From an archaeon (lineage in GTDB: Archaea > Nanobdellota > Nanobdellia > SCGC-AAA011-G17 > GW2011-AR18), in the NCBI GenBank assembly GCA_023245385.1, contig JAHFKM010000013.1, forward strand, positions 1 to 15,406: a stretch of 15,406 bases of DNA. Reading direction: 5' to 3'. The position numbers and the translations under genes are program-made. The notes below the pieces were generated by a model. The model made no database searches, was not told where the DNA came from, and saw only the letters and a program-made list of their open reading frames with translations. Positions 1 through 7,985 of this stretch are shown here, one piece after another. The stretch's first letter is position 1, and each line of letters starts with the position of its first letter.

Positions 1-207
1 GGTATTCCTTCTCCGTTGTATCAAACGCTCAGCGACCTTCTCGTTCCAAGGTATTGAAAAGTTATCAATAAGATTCACCAAATCCGCGTACACTCTTGGA
101 ATGCTAACATCTAAAGAATTGTTCCTATTTTTAACCAACGATTTTATGAATGCCTGTTTTCTCTGATTAATAATTCCGGAAACAATTAAAATATCATCAG
201 CATCCAT
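1..207 (-). CDS. Partial hypothetical protein (C-terminus beyond window)
   Basis: An open frame runs from an ATG at 207 to the left edge, giving 69 residues without a stop. It starts MDADDILIVSGIINQR and continues as a charged, probably helical sequence with a Lys/Arg-rich segment near residues 16-28. I do not recognise a family. It lies on the same strand as the MNT-HEPN pair, 39 bp past the stop of the MNT gene. The AT-rich gap between them (208-246) could hold its promoter. The C-terminus lies outside the window, so length and function cannot be judged. The frame is uninterrupted and the position fits a real gene, but a chance ORF cannot be excluded. Confidence 0.5.
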   Translation of the reverse strand, partial: MDADDILIVSGIINQRKQAFIKSLVKNRNNSLDVSIPRVYADLVNLIDNFSIPWNEKVAERLIQRRRNT

Positions 208-246
208 TAAGAAACTAGCTTAACTTTTAATTATTAAGGTTGTCTT

Positions 247-849
247 TTAAAAAATCCGAATTCCATCCCGGACGATCTCTTCAACCAGCTTGTGTTTCTT
301 CTTTTTAAGATCTTCAAATTCTCTCTCAGTAAAATAATGCGGCTGAATTGTTTGCTTGAAGCGCTTCTCGAGCTTTCCACAAACTCTACTTATCTCTAGT
401 TCTAGCTTAGGATCCTTTTCTTTTGTCACTAGAGCGATATCTATATCCGAATCGATCGTAGCAGTATGCTTCGCAACACTTCCAAAAAGAATGAGCTTCT
501 TGGTTTTCTCAAAGTCAACATTCGTAAGCTCGTACACAAACTCACGTAAAATTAACAGCTGACTAAAATACGGATTATTCAACTGCCGTTTTTCAAACTT
601 TATCACTTCTAAAAGCAATGGCACGTACGGACTGCTCATGTTCATTTTATAGAGATACAGTCTTCCTACTTTTGACTCGTGAATAAGATCAAACTTTTTT
701 AAAAGAAGCAAAAACTTCACTAACACTTTATTTCCTACTCTTGTATGCTCCTGAATTTGTTTTCTTGTCAAGGTCTTTCCCGGCGTTTCAGCCATTAACA
801 AAAGAATCTTCCACGCACTTCTCGTTCCTAAACAAATATCCAACAACAT
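247..849 (-). CDS. Winged-helix MNT-type nucleotidyltransferase (antitoxin-like)
   Basis: This 200-residue protein has two parts. Residues 1-70 form a winged-helix-like DNA-binding region (LTRKQIQEHTRVGNKVLVKF, then a KVGRLYLYK wing). Residues 118-200 form a minimal nucleotidyltransferase (MNT) domain with the core GS at 123-124 and the metal-binding pair D135 and D137 in SDIDIAL. MNT proteins commonly pair with HEPN proteins; in characterised MntA-HepT systems the MNT protein modifies and silences the HEPN toxin. Here the gene begins one base after the stop of the HEPN gene (TAA-A-ATG), so the two are cotranscribed. The fused DNA-binding domain suggests it also autoregulates the operon through the palindromic sites upstream of the HEPN gene. 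Partner and activity are inferred from family and context. Confidence 0.85.
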   Translation of the reverse strand: MLLDICLGTRSAWKILLLMAETPGKTLTRKQIQEHTRVGNKVLVKFLLLLKKFDLIHESKVGRLYLYKMNMSSPYVPLLLEVIKFEKRQLNNPYFSQLLILREFVYELTNVDFEKTKKLILFGSVAKHTATIDSDIDIALVTKEKDPKLELEISRVCGKLEKRFKQTIQPHYFTEREFEDLKKKKHKLVEEIVRDGIRIF

Positions 850-850
850 T

Positions 851-1366
851 TTAGTTCGAAAGCTCCTCTATCATTTTAACATAAGGTTTCACAAAAGTTT
901 CTAAGAAGTACATCGCTTTCTGCGCATCGACCGTTCTACCTTCTGAATAATCCTCTGTGTAATACTGGGTTTGTCCTCGCTGCTGCTTTCCTTGTCGTAA
1001 GAGTTCAGGTAACACTTTCTCTTTCAAACGTTCAACATTGAAGTAGACTTCTTTCGCTTCTCTTAAAAGTTTTAACAACCTCTCCTTGGTCTGTGCATCC
1101 TGAATTTTTTCTTTCAAAACTTCAATCGTCTTCTCATGAATCTTCGGTGTACTCACTTTTATCGCAAACTTCTTCGCAAGAAAAAGCTTCGTAACATCAT
1201 GCATCGCATAATACCCCGAGATAATAGACCAACGCGGAAACTTCAAGGCAACCTTTTCCGCATGCTTAAGATCATCAAGATATGCTGTTCTATGAAACAC
1301 CAAATAATTCTCACGCTCCTGCGGCGACAACACTGACCAGAGTTCTGCTGTTTCATTTTCTTCCAT
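851..1366 (-). CDS. HEPN-domain protein, partner of the adjacent MNT protein
   Basis: This 171-residue, mostly helical protein carries a HEPN-like core: RWSIISGYYAMHDVTKLFLAKK at about residues 45-66 matches the S-x-YYAMhxaxkxll pattern of HEPN helices. The C-terminal part (about 110-171) is also helical, with the YYTEDYSEGRTVD segment typical of archaeal HEPN proteins placed before a MNT gene. I see no clear R-x4-6-H ribonuclease motif, so nuclease activity is not assured. The gene is first in a two-gene operon with the MNT gene. Its promoter has a TATA-like box at 1399-1406, about 35 bp before the ATG, giving a short leader. It could be a toxin, or a non-catalytic HEPN partner of a nucleotidyltransferase. 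Confidence 0.75.
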   Translation of the reverse strand: MEENETAELWSVLSPQERENYLVFHRTAYLDDLKHAEKVALKFPRWSIISGYYAMHDVTKLFLAKKFAIKVSTPKIHEKTIEVLKEKIQDAQTKERLLKLLREAKEVYFNVERLKEKVLPELLRQGKQQRGQTQYYTEDYSEGRTVDAQKAMYFLETFVKPYVKMIEELSN

Positions 1367-1371
1367 AAAAT

Positions 1372-1444
1372 CACTAAAGTGTTTTAAATATCTCTTACTT
1401 TATAAATATTTCCACTTAAGTGGTAAAATAGAAGCACTAAAGTG
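1372..1444 (-). promoter_or_regulatory. HEPN-MNT promoter with three CACTWAAGTG operator-like palindromes
   Basis: The gap before the HEPN gene holds three near-identical palindromes: CACTAAAGTG at 1372-1381, CCACTTAAGTGG at 1412-1423 (a perfect 12-bp palindrome), and CACTAAAGTG at 1435-1444. Their centres are 41 and 22 bp apart, close to four and two helical turns, so a bound protein would sit on one face of the DNA. A TATA-like box (TTTATAAA, 1399-1406) lies between the first two sites. The predicted start of transcription falls near the first site. The arrangement fits autorepression by the winged-helix MNT protein of the same operon; binding is inferred. Confidence 0.65.
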
Positions 1445-1446
1445 AT

Positions 1447-3351
1447 TTAACGTAATCTCACACTTTCCAAATTCTTCGGAGCAACAGTCTCAATCCTATT
1501 CAATTGATACAAGGTAGAAGCAAGCTCAAGAGCACGAGAATATTCACCATGCACAATAAGAATCTTCTTTGGCTTCGGCTCCATCCTATGAATCCACTCA
1601 GTCAACTGCTTAAAATTAGAATGACCAGAAAAACCCCTCAAATGATGCACATTCATCAACACCTTAACAATATCCTGCTTCTTACTCCCCCCCTCAGTAA
1701 AACTAATCTCCTTCTCACCCTCAACCAAACGCCTTCCCAAACTTCCTACACCCTGATAACAAGAAAGAACCAACGCATTCTTCGGATTCTCAGCTAAATG
1801 TTTAAAATACATCAATGAAGCACCACCAGTCAACATCCCAGACGTCGCCATAATAATATACGGTCCTTTACTCTCAATGATACTATACATCTCTTTCTGA
1901 CTTGCCACTCTCTTAAAAATCTCACTCAAAAACGGATTCTCATCCTTCTGAAAAATCGCAGTCTTCACACGCCTATTAAAAAAATCAGGATAAGCAGTAT
2001 GAATAGCAGTCACATCCCACAACATCCCCTGAAGATAAATAGGCATCTGCGGAATCTTTCCTTCTCTCATAGCCTTCTCCAAAATTAACATAATCTCCTG
2101 ACTTCGCCCAACACCTAAAACAGGCATTAAAATTTTCCCTTCTTTCTCTGCAACATCTTTTATAATCCCCACTAACTCACTCTCACTCTCATCCCTCGTC
2201 GGCGTTGTTTCATGTTTCGTCCCATACGTACTCTCCATCATCACACTTTCCACTCTCGGAAACTTACATACCGCAGCATTTAACAAATTCGTATTCTCAA
2301 AATTAAAATCTCCAGAATAAACAAAATTGTGAAGTCCGTTCCCAATATGCAAATGACAAAGAGAACTTCCAAGATTATGACCAGCATCATACAACGTTAA
2401 ACGAATATCAGGAGTAATATCAGCAACCTCCTCATAATCAAGACAAATTGTATGCTTTACAAACTCCTTCACATCACCACTCCCATAAATTCCTTCCCCA
2501 CCCTCTTTCTCTGCCAAACTCACATAATCAAGAGTAAGTAAAGCAGCAACATCTCTACTCGGAGCAGTCATATACACCGGACCCCTATACCCCATCTTAA
2601 ATAAATACGGCAAGGTTCCAACATGATCTAAATGTGCATGACTAATAATCACCGCATCCAACTCCTGAATATTAAATTCTGGAACATCTAAATAAGGAAA
2701 CATATGCTCAACAGGAGCAGCAACATTCAAACCACAATCCAACATTACTTTACTTTCTGGTGTTTGCAACAAAAAACAACTTCTCCCTACTTCTCTTCCA
2801 GCACCCAAGGTCGTAACGCGAATCCACTCCTCCTTCCTCCCCTTCGTCCAACCTTCATAAATTCTTTTTCCAACTTTATGCAAAAACTTTCTTCTATACT
2901 CTGACTCCTGATACAAAACATTCCTAATATTCTCAATCAAAGGACTTCTAATCGGAGGAATTCTCCTCACCACAGGCACCCACAAGGTTTGTTTCTTAAT
3001 CTCCTTTAGAATCTCTCCCCCTCTCCCAATAACCATTCCAGGCTTCTCAGCCTCAATAATCACCCGCGACCTCTGCGGATCAAAAATAATATTACACATT
3101 CCAGACTCAGAAGGAAGCGCTTTTACAATAAGTTCCTGCGCCTTCTCTTCTCCCAACGTCGCCTCAGGATCAATCCTCAACTCCACTCTTTTCTTAATAC
3201 CATCAACAATCTGTTTAATCACACCCTGATTATCTAAAAAAAAGTCAACATTCTTCGTATATAACACAATATTCGCTCCCTCAAAAACCGCGTCAGTAAT
3301 CTTGACCTTCTCAGGGATATACTTCAATACTTCATCTAATATTTTTACCAT
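1447..3351 (-). CDS. fttA: KH-domain beta-CASP ribonuclease, archaeal CPSF1 / termination factor FttA
   Basis: At 634 residues this matches the usual length of archaeal CPSF1. Order of parts: N-terminal KH domains (GxxG loop VIGRGGEI at 107-114), a metallo-beta-lactamase domain with the zinc motif HAHLDH at 238-243 and the later YSGDFNFE aspartate, a beta-CASP insertion, and the C-terminal metal-binding histidines in FSGHSNF (about 577) and VHGEYS (about 601). In methanogens and Thermococcus this enzyme cleaves nascent RNA at U-rich sites and terminates transcription. It follows psmB by 29 bp on the same strand, a common archaeal neighbourhood. A strong Shine-Dalgarno-like GAGGAG (complement at 3356-3363) supports the ATG at 3351. 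Catalytic motifs look complete. Confidence 0.95.
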   Translation of the reverse strand: MVKILDEVLKYIPEKVKITDAVFEGANIVLYTKNVDFFLDNQGVIKQIVDGIKKRVELRIDPEATLGEEKAQELIVKALPSESGMCNIIFDPQRSRVIIEAEKPGMVIGRGGEILKEIKKQTLWVPVVRRIPPIRSPLIENIRNVLYQESEYRRKFLHKVGKRIYEGWTKGRKEEWIRVTTLGAGREVGRSCFLLQTPESKVMLDCGLNVAAPVEHMFPYLDVPEFNIQELDAVIISHAHLDHVGTLPYLFKMGYRGPVYMTAPSRDVAALLTLDYVSLAEKEGGEGIYGSGDVKEFVKHTICLDYEEVADITPDIRLTLYDAGHNLGSSLCHLHIGNGLHNFVYSGDFNFENTNLLNAAVCKFPRVESVMMESTYGTKHETTPTRDESESELVGIIKDVAEKEGKILMPVLGVGRSQEIMLILEKAMREGKIPQMPIYLQGMLWDVTAIHTAYPDFFNRRVKTAIFQKDENPFLSEIFKRVASQKEMYSIIESKGPYIIMATSGMLTGGASLMYFKHLAENPKNALVLSCYQGVGSLGRRLVEGEKEISFTEGGSKKQDIVKVLMNVHHLRGFSGHSNFKQLTEWIHRMEPKPKKILIVHGEYSRALELASTLYQLNRIETVAPKNLESVRLR

Positions 3352-3380
3352 TGCTCTCCTCTAGAAATTTCTTAAAAAGT

Positions 3381-4019
3381 TTATACTAATTTACTCTCAA
3401 GCTGTTTTGTCATAATTCTCTTTGCCCCATCTTTCGTAATTGTTACAATATCAATCCCTCCACCAGATCCAGTATCTCTCTCCATCGCAGCACTTATCGC
3501 TTTAATCGCAAGCTTTGCTCCCTCTTCAATACTTATCTCCTTTGTATACCCTGCTTCCAAAACTCCAGTCGCAAACATCATCCCAGAACCATCAGTCACA
3601 TAATCATCATATTCACTAATACTTCCATCAGGACCAAGCTGAAACAAATGCGTTCCAACAGTATCCCTCCCACCAAACAAAAACCCAGTAATCCCAGGAA
3701 TCATACTCATCTTACGAATATTCCCATACACCAAACTCCCTAACATATTCGCAGCTTCCTTTACCTTCATCTTCTTCCCTTTCTTTAATTCCTCCAACTT
3801 AATCTGCGCTTTAATCAACTTCACTAACAACTGAATATCAGAAACAGTACCAGCGACAGTCAAGGCCATATCCTCATTAAGAGTTATTACCTTCTCCATC
3901 TTCTTACTCGCAACAATCTGACCACCTAAAGTCATCTTCTTATCAGCAGCAAGAATAATACCCTCTTTACATACAATCCCTAATGTTGTCGTTCCAGTCT
4001 TGAAAATCATCTGTTCCAT
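3381..4019 (-). CDS. psmB: Proteasome beta subunit (N-terminal threonine protease)
   Basis: This 212-residue protein has a nine-residue propeptide ending in KTG followed by TTTLG, so autocleavage between G9 and T10 would expose the catalytic threonine. D26 corresponds to mature Asp17. The lysine of MEKVI (K43) matches the active-site Lys33 allowing one inserted residue. The GSGGG and TDGSG segments are typical of the family. It forms the catalytic rings of the archaeal 20S proteasome with alpha subunits, which are not in this window. It has its own promoter: a TATA-like TTTATATAG at 4069-4077 about 50 bp before the ATG. It is probably cotranscribed with fttA downstream. Confidence 0.96.
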   Translation of the reverse strand: MEQMIFKTGTTTLGIVCKEGIILAADKKMTLGGQIVASKKMEKVITLNEDMALTVAGTVSDIQLLVKLIKAQIKLEELKKGKKMKVKEAANMLGSLVYGNIRKMSMIPGITGFLFGGRDTVGTHLFQLGPDGSISEYDDYVTDGSGMMFATGVLEAGYTKEISIEEGAKLAIKAISAAMERDTGSGGGIDIVTITKDGAKRIMTKQLESKLV

Positions 4020-4068
4020 TCAATCTACCCCTTCAGAAATTAAGGTTAGATTCTAGAAGAAAGAGATT

Positions 4069-4077
4069 CTATATAAA
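4069..4077 (-). promoter_or_regulatory. TATA-like box for psmB-fttA
   Basis: On the minus strand the sequence reads TTTATATAG. It lies 50-58 bp upstream of the psmB start codon, which predicts a leader of about 25-30 nt. That leader contains a G-rich GAAGGGG that could serve as a weak ribosome-binding site. Position and sequence fit an archaeal promoter; no start-site data are available. Confidence 0.5.
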
Positions 4078-4111
4078 GCTTACGTTGCTCTGACCCCGTG
4101 GTGGAAAAGTA

Positions 4112-4714
4112 CTAACACGAAACTTTCTTTGTTGAATATTCATTCTGCTTTTCTTTTAACCACCTACTTATCTCTTCTACCTTTTCTGAACCTCGTAGAT
4201 ACAAAACATTACTCTTCCCCTCAAACTTCTCATAAGCCTTACAGGCAGCTTTCAAATAGTCTTCATTCTCCTCATTCCACTTCTTCTCTTCAGTTAGCCA
4301 ACGTCTTCTCAAACGTTCCCAAGTCACTTCAAAAGGAGGATTCAAAACAATTGCCAAAGGTTCACGCACTCGCACGGGAAAAGCAAATCCGTTTAGATCG
4401 AGCAGCTGATTATACTCCGCAGTATTCACCCATCCTAAACGTGCATACACCTCCGCATAAGCTTCTGCATCGTATACACACCTATTCGCAAGTACGATTT
4501 TCTCTTTATTTTTCTCTGCAATTCCCAAAGCCTCATAATTCTCAATCGCACGCTCACATACTTTCAAAGCAATCCTTTCTAAAGGACTTGTTCTAAACCT
4601 TGGGATTATCGTTTCTAACTTTGGAATAAGAACATCTCCACAGTGTTCTTGCAAACGCGCGCTTAACGTTGTCTTCCCAGCACCATGAGGACCAGAAAGA
4701 AAAAAAAGACTCAT
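4112..4714 (-). CDS. P-loop kinase, deoxynucleoside/nucleotide kinase-like
   Basis: This 200-residue protein has a Walker A motif GPHGAGKTT at 8-16 and an NRCVYDAEAYAEVYARLGW segment at 77-95. That segment resembles the DR-x-x-YD-x-x-AYA motif of deoxynucleoside and thymidylate kinase-like enzymes, with N in place of D. A basic, lid-like RLRRRW follows at about residues 134-139. The family phosphorylates nucleosides, nucleotides or other small molecules using ATP; the substrate cannot be told from sequence. The start codon overlaps the stop of the CYTH-like gene (ATGA), so translation is probably coupled. It is the last gene of the operon beginning with the AAA_28 protein, hinting at a shared nucleotide or polyphosphate role. 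Confidence 0.75.
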   Translation of the reverse strand: MSLFFLSGPHGAGKTTLSARLQEHCGDVLIPKLETIIPRFRTSPLERIALKVCERAIENYEALGIAEKNKEKIVLANRCVYDAEAYAEVYARLGWVNTAEYNQLLDLNGFAFPVRVREPLAIVLNPPFEVTWERLRRRWLTEEKKWNEENEDYLKAACKAYEKFEGKSNVLYLRGSEKVEEISRWLKEKQNEYSTKKVSC

Positions 4715-5721
4715 TCTCCCACCTTTAAAGGTATAAGTCTTGCAACGAGTCTTAAAGGTTCAATTATTGTCCCATTTCTTTTTTCATAGAGCTGTCTCTT
4801 TGAAGCTTTTCCACGAACAAAATCATACTTTCTCTCAGAACTTAGCTGTAAACTCATCCGCAGATCACTTCCCAAGGCAGACACACCATAAACTTGATGC
4901 ATCATCCCAACATATCTTGTCAACTCCACCATATCGGAAACAATCTGCTCTTCAGAATCTTTTTTAAAATTTTTAAACCCCGGCACATATCCTGCATACT
5001 CAATCTCTAATTGTCTCTGGACACGATCTTCAATTCTTGATCTTGTCACTGTAAAAGAAAATATTCTCCCATCTTCTGTATCAAAAATAAAATCATCACC
5101 TTTTTCTTTGGTTATCTTTCCAGCATACCTTGCTCCTTCTCTGACAACTTCGCTTATCTTTTGCGTCGCTGCCCCAACAGTTGTCTCGTACCTTCTTTCA
5201 GTCCTCTTCATCACCACCTCCTGATATGGAACTTTTGTTTGTAAAGGAAGCGGCTGACTCTTTTCTTTCAAATAAAACTTACCTCCCTTCTCAATAAACA
5301 CTAAACGCTCTTCTTCATCTTCACCCCAAAAATGATTTATTCCGACTGCAATCGAATTTACCTGATCTTTCAAAAATCCTGCATTCTCCACTATTGGAAA
5401 CTGAAATGCTTTCAAGTAAGTTCTTAGTTCTGGATCTTTGTCGATACCTGGTTCTGGGCTCACACCCACATTTACTTTTACTTCATACTCTATTTCAGGA
5501 AACTCTTTTGGTGCTTCGGTACAACGTTGATACTCTAATAATCTTTTAATAAATCCTGAACTATTTGCTTGCTCGAACGCCTTTTGTGCTGCGATTAGGT
5601 CACTTGTATTCCCGCCACTTCCGAAAAAACTTCTGAGACTACTCTCTAAATTACTCACTCTTTGCGTTTCACGCACATCCGCATAACTTCTACTCGTTTC
5701 ATAACAACCACCCATGTTCAT
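4711..5721 (-). CDS. CYTH-like (triphosphate tunnel) protein
   Basis: This 336-residue protein is not closely familiar, but it carries marks of the CYTH/triphosphate-tunnel fold: an ExExK pattern (E78, E80, K82 in EIEYEVKV), a strand-rich middle with alternating charged residues (DFIFDTEDGRIFSFTVTRSR, about 210-229), and RQLEIEYAGY at 236-245, like the acidic strand found late in CYTH domains. The first 70 residues look low in structure. CYTH enzymes hydrolyse triphosphates or bind phosphorylated ligands through a beta tunnel. The preceding gene encodes an AAA_28 P-loop protein, and AAA_28 plus CYTH-like domains occur fused in TTD14-like proteins. The ATG at 5721 overlaps the upstream stop; the ATG at 5715 has better spacing from GGAGG and is an alternative. 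Confidence 0.6.
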   Translation of the reverse strand: MNMGGCYETSRSYADVRETQRVSNLESSLRSFFGSGGNTSDLIAAQKAFEQANSSGFIKRLLEYQRCTEAPKEFPEIEYEVKVNVGVSPEPGIDKDPELRTYLKAFQFPIVENAGFLKDQVNSIAVGINHFWGEDEEERLVFIEKGGKFYLKEKSQPLPLQTKVPYQEVVMKRTERRYETTVGAATQKISEVVREGARYAGKITKEKGDDFIFDTEDGRIFSFTVTRSRIEDRVQRQLEIEYAGYVPGFKNFKKDSEEQIVSDMVELTRYVGMMHQVYGVSALGSDLRMSLQLSSERKYDFVRGKASKRQLYEKRNGTIIEPLRLVARLIPLKVGE

Positions 5722-6224
5722 CTCCCTCCAACTTTTTTAATAATTTCTTTCGCTCTCTCTTCCGGACTTAACACTGGAATTCTTTCCAAATTATACCCTA
5801 ACTCCTTATACACAGAAATTATTGTTTCATGAATTCTTCTTGCTAGTTCTCTGCCTTCTTTTCTTTCTGCATCTATATTATAGAATGGTAAAGGATCTAA
5901 AATAAAAATTCCCCCATACTTATGTTCTCTCGTCAGCATTTGTAATTTCCTCGGAACTTCAATATTTCCTAAACGACAATACGCAATACAATCAAACACA
6001 CCCCTATCTAAAAAAACCGGATCACCTCTTGCTCTCGCTTCAAGCTCCAACTGCCGCTCTAACACTCTTAATTGAAAACCTCCTAAATCTTTACTCGCAT
6101 CATATCCACTTCTCCAAACAATTCTCGCAGACTCCTCAACTATTTCATATCCAAGCTTTCCTAATTCTTCTAAAGTCGTTGTCTTTCCAATTCCTGGATC
6201 GCCAGTAATAACATAATTCCTCAT
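5718..6224 (-). CDS. AAA_28-family P-loop NTPase/kinase
   Basis: The protein beginning MRNYVITGDPGIGKTTTLEE is 168 residues long. It has Walker A GDPGIGKTT at 8-16, the family segment YEIVEESARIVW at 26-37, and a Walker B-like PVFLDRGVFDCIAY at 69-82, typical of AAA_28 (NadR/TTD14-like) P-loop proteins. A longer frame reaches 6377, but the extra 51 residues overlap the divergent gene and precede the P-loop, so I chose the ATG at 6222-6224. The gene leads an operon with the CYTH-like and kinase-like genes; the next gene overlaps it by four bases. Its promoter shares a 67-bp gap with the wHTH regulator gene, which may control it. The substrate is unknown. Confidence 0.8.
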   Translation of the reverse strand: MRNYVITGDPGIGKTTTLEELGKLGYEIVEESARIVWRSGYDASKDLGGFQLRVLERQLELEARARGDPVFLDRGVFDCIAYCRLGNIEVPRKLQMLTREHKYGGIFILDPLPFYNIDAERKEGRELARRIHETIISVYKELGYNLERIPVLSPEERAKEIIKKVGGR

Positions 6225-6229
6225 AAGAA

Positions 6230-6288
6230 ATAGATAGTGTTGTAGAGAATAATTTATTAACCTACAAAAAAATAGATACAGTGTTGTA
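6230..6288. promoter_or_regulatory. Divergent promoter with two ATAGATA-GTGTTGTA direct repeats
   Basis: The 67-bp gap between the AAA_28 gene (start 6224) and the regulator gene (start 6292) contains ATAGATAGTGTTGTA at 6230-6244 and ATAGATACAGTGTTGTA at 6272-6288. They are the same unit with a 2-bp difference in length. Each copy abuts one start codon. A central AT-rich element (TTTATTAA, 6253-6260) could serve as the TATA box for both directions, placing both transcription starts within the repeats. TTGTAG (6240-6245) and CTACAA (6262-6267) form an added inverted repeat. A regulator bound to the repeats would control both genes; the adjacent wHTH protein is the obvious candidate. Confidence 0.55.
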
Positions 6289-6291
6289 CTC

Positions 6292-7128
6292 ATGTTAGAA
6301 AAAACTCTTAGCAAACAAATCCTCGACTTTGTACGGATCAAACCAAGAACCATCCAAGAAATCGCATTTTTAATCAAGAAAAACTGGAGAACTGCAGACC
6401 GTTACGTAGAAATTCTCTCTACAGAAACAGGATTTATTTCTACTCGAACCTTTAGAGAAGGAAGTCGAGGCGCTTTGAAACTCGTTTACTGGAACTCCCT
6501 TGAATCAAACAAAGGAACTGCATACCAAGAACGACTCTTACAAAAAATACTCAACGGAAAACACAAAGAAGACTTTTCGGCCTTCGACATATATCAATTC
6601 GTTCCCGCAAACAAACGAGAAGCCTACATCGAAGACACAGAATTCTCTTCACATCCGAAAATCAATTATAACACGTTGCTTCAATCTGCTCAACAACAGA
6701 TCCTTCTTTTTTCTGGAAATTTATCTTGGCTTGACCAAGGAGCAGAAATGCTGAAAACAATCCAAAAAATCGCTGCAAATAAAATTCACGTTAAGATCCT
6801 CACACGTGTAGATATTACTTCCAAAGAAAAAATAAAAAAAGTCCTTTCCATCAACGAGCAAGCAGGATGGGACTCTTTACAAATACGCCACTGCCAACAA
6901 CCTTTACGCGCACTTATCATCGACGATAAATTTTTTACTATCAAAGAAATCTTCACTCCCATTCGTCACAAAGAACTTTCTAAAAACGTTTTCCTCTTCT
7001 ACCGCATCGAAGACCCTGAATGGATAAACTGGACACAAAAAATATTCTGGCACCTCTGGGAACAAAGCATCGACGCACAAACACGACTAGACGCACTGGC
7101 AACACTACAAGCTGGAAATAACGCTTAA
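6292..7128 (+). CDS. Winged-helix regulator with degenerate PLD/TrmB-like C-terminal domain
   Basis: This 278-residue protein has an N-terminal winged helix (about 1-70: KQILDFVRIKPRTIQEIAFL, then a recognition-helix-like NWRTADRYVEIL). Its C-terminal alpha/beta domain (about 125-265) contains repeated hydrophobic strands such as QQQILLFSGNLSWLD, IHVKILTRVDI and LRALIIDDKFFTIKE. The last resembles the HxKxxxxDDK region of phospholipase D-like domains found in archaeal TrmB-type regulators, but the HxK pair is not intact, so it is probably a ligand sensor rather than an enzyme. It diverges from the AAA_28 operon over a 67-bp promoter with direct repeats. Its stop overlaps that of the methyltransferase gene on the other strand. 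Although on the plus strand, its coding sequence is richer in C than G. Confidence 0.7.
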   Translation: MLEKTLSKQILDFVRIKPRTIQEIAFLIKKNWRTADRYVEILSTETGFISTRTFREGSRGALKLVYWNSLESNKGTAYQERLLQKILNGKHKEDFSAFDIYQFVPANKREAYIEDTEFSSHPKINYNTLLQSAQQQILLFSGNLSWLDQGAEMLKTIQKIAANKIHVKILTRVDITSKEKIKKVLSINEQAGWDSLQIRHCQQPLRALIIDDKFFTIKEIFTPIRHKELSKNVFLFYRIEDPEWINWTQKIFWHLWEQSIDAQTRLDALATLQAGNNA

Positions 7129-7946
7129 CACTTTTTCTTCGTCGCAATAAAAAAACCACGCTTCACAGAATCTCTATAAACTCCGTTAACTCTTATTTCT
7201 TCATTTATTTCATCTTCTACTAAACTTATAGCTTTCTTCCATTCACTCTCAACAGGAACTGGCTCGAAAAAATCTCTAATACTGCTAAGAAAGTCTAAAT
7301 ACGGCTGAACAGTTCTCAGCTGTAATTCTCCTTCAAACACATACCTTTCTACACTTAGAAAAACTTCTCTTAACTGAGCTCCACCATTTTCTAAGTTAAA
7401 ACTCGCACTAAACTGCGGACTTGAACGACAAGAAAGATACTGACTTATCCGCTCCTTGAATTTCACATACTTCGGAAAATTATCCTTACTCGCAGTAGAA
7501 ACTAACACTCTTCCTCCGTTCCTAAGCACACGCTTCCACTCCTTCAAACCCTTCTGAATATCCGGCAAATGATAAATCATAAAGTGCGCTATTACACAAT
7601 CTAAACTTTTATCTTCAAAAGGAAGATCATCTGCACTCCCAACATACCATTCAATCGGCTGTGCGAAAACTTTCTCTGAAGCTTCTTTGAAAAGTAAAGG
7701 ATTAATATCCAACCCGCCTACTCTTCCTTTATGGCCTTTCTTTCTTAACCGCACTACATTCTCTCCACTCCCACAACCCACTTCGAGAACATCTTCTAAA
7801 CTACTAAGATTCAAATTTTCAAAACCCTTTTGATAGATATCACTTTTTGGAACAACGTAATCGTATAATTTCCATCTCACCTTTAAGTTCCTCAAATCTT
7901 TATACTGCTCACGAGCAAGATAAGACGCGTCTGATACTTTATCCAT
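7125..7946 (-). CDS. Class I SAM-dependent methyltransferase
   Basis: The protein is about 273 residues. Motif I (VLEVGCGSG) lies near residues 53-61, followed by the acidic GLDINP of motif II, DDLPFEDKSLDCVIAHFMIYHL as motifs III-IV, and WKRVLRNGGRVLVSTASKD as the motif V-VI region. This is the Methyltransf_11 layout, which transfers a methyl group from SAM to a small molecule or macromolecule. The C-terminal 110 residues are not recognisable and probably set substrate choice. I chose the ATG at 7946; a TTG directly before it (7949) could also serve. It is convergent with the regulator gene and downstream of the CCA-adding enzyme gene on the same strand, with a 39-bp gap. The substrate is unknown. 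Confidence 0.85.
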   Translation of the reverse strand: MDKVSDASYLAREQYKDLRNLKVRWKLYDYVVPKSDIYQKGFENLNLSSLEDVLEVGCGSGENVVRLRKKGHKGRVGGLDINPLLFKEASEKVFAQPIEWYVGSADDLPFEDKSLDCVIAHFMIYHLPDIQKGLKEWKRVLRNGGRVLVSTASKDNFPKYVKFKERISQYLSCRSSPQFSASFNLENGGAQLREVFLSVERYVFEGELQLRTVQPYLDFLSSIRDFFEPVPVESEWKKAISLVEDEINEEIRVNGVYRDSVKRGFFIATKKKC

Positions 7947-7985
7947 CAATAAAATGAATAAGAAGGTTATTTAAGACTGCACCCC

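Noticed and set aside
1372..1444. CRISPR-like array from the three repeated palindromes
   Set aside because: The units are only about 10 bp with irregular spacing, and are palindromic sites in a promoter. No CRISPR array or cas gene is seen anywhere in the window.
4020..4111. Possible tRNA or small RNA in the GC-richer gap before psmB
   Set aside because: A short run near 4095-4107 is GC-rich, but I find no cloverleaf, T-loop sequence or stable fold. The gap is explained by the psmB promoter.
4129..4596. Plus-strand 155-residue open frame
   Set aside because: It lies fully antisense to the P-loop kinase-like gene, has no recognisable domain, and is rich in Ser, His and Leu as expected for a shadow frame.
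6225..6377. N-terminal extension of the AAA_28 gene by 51 residues
   Set aside because: It overlaps the divergent regulator gene and the repeat-bearing promoter, and the P-loop begins normally right after the internal ATG at 6224.
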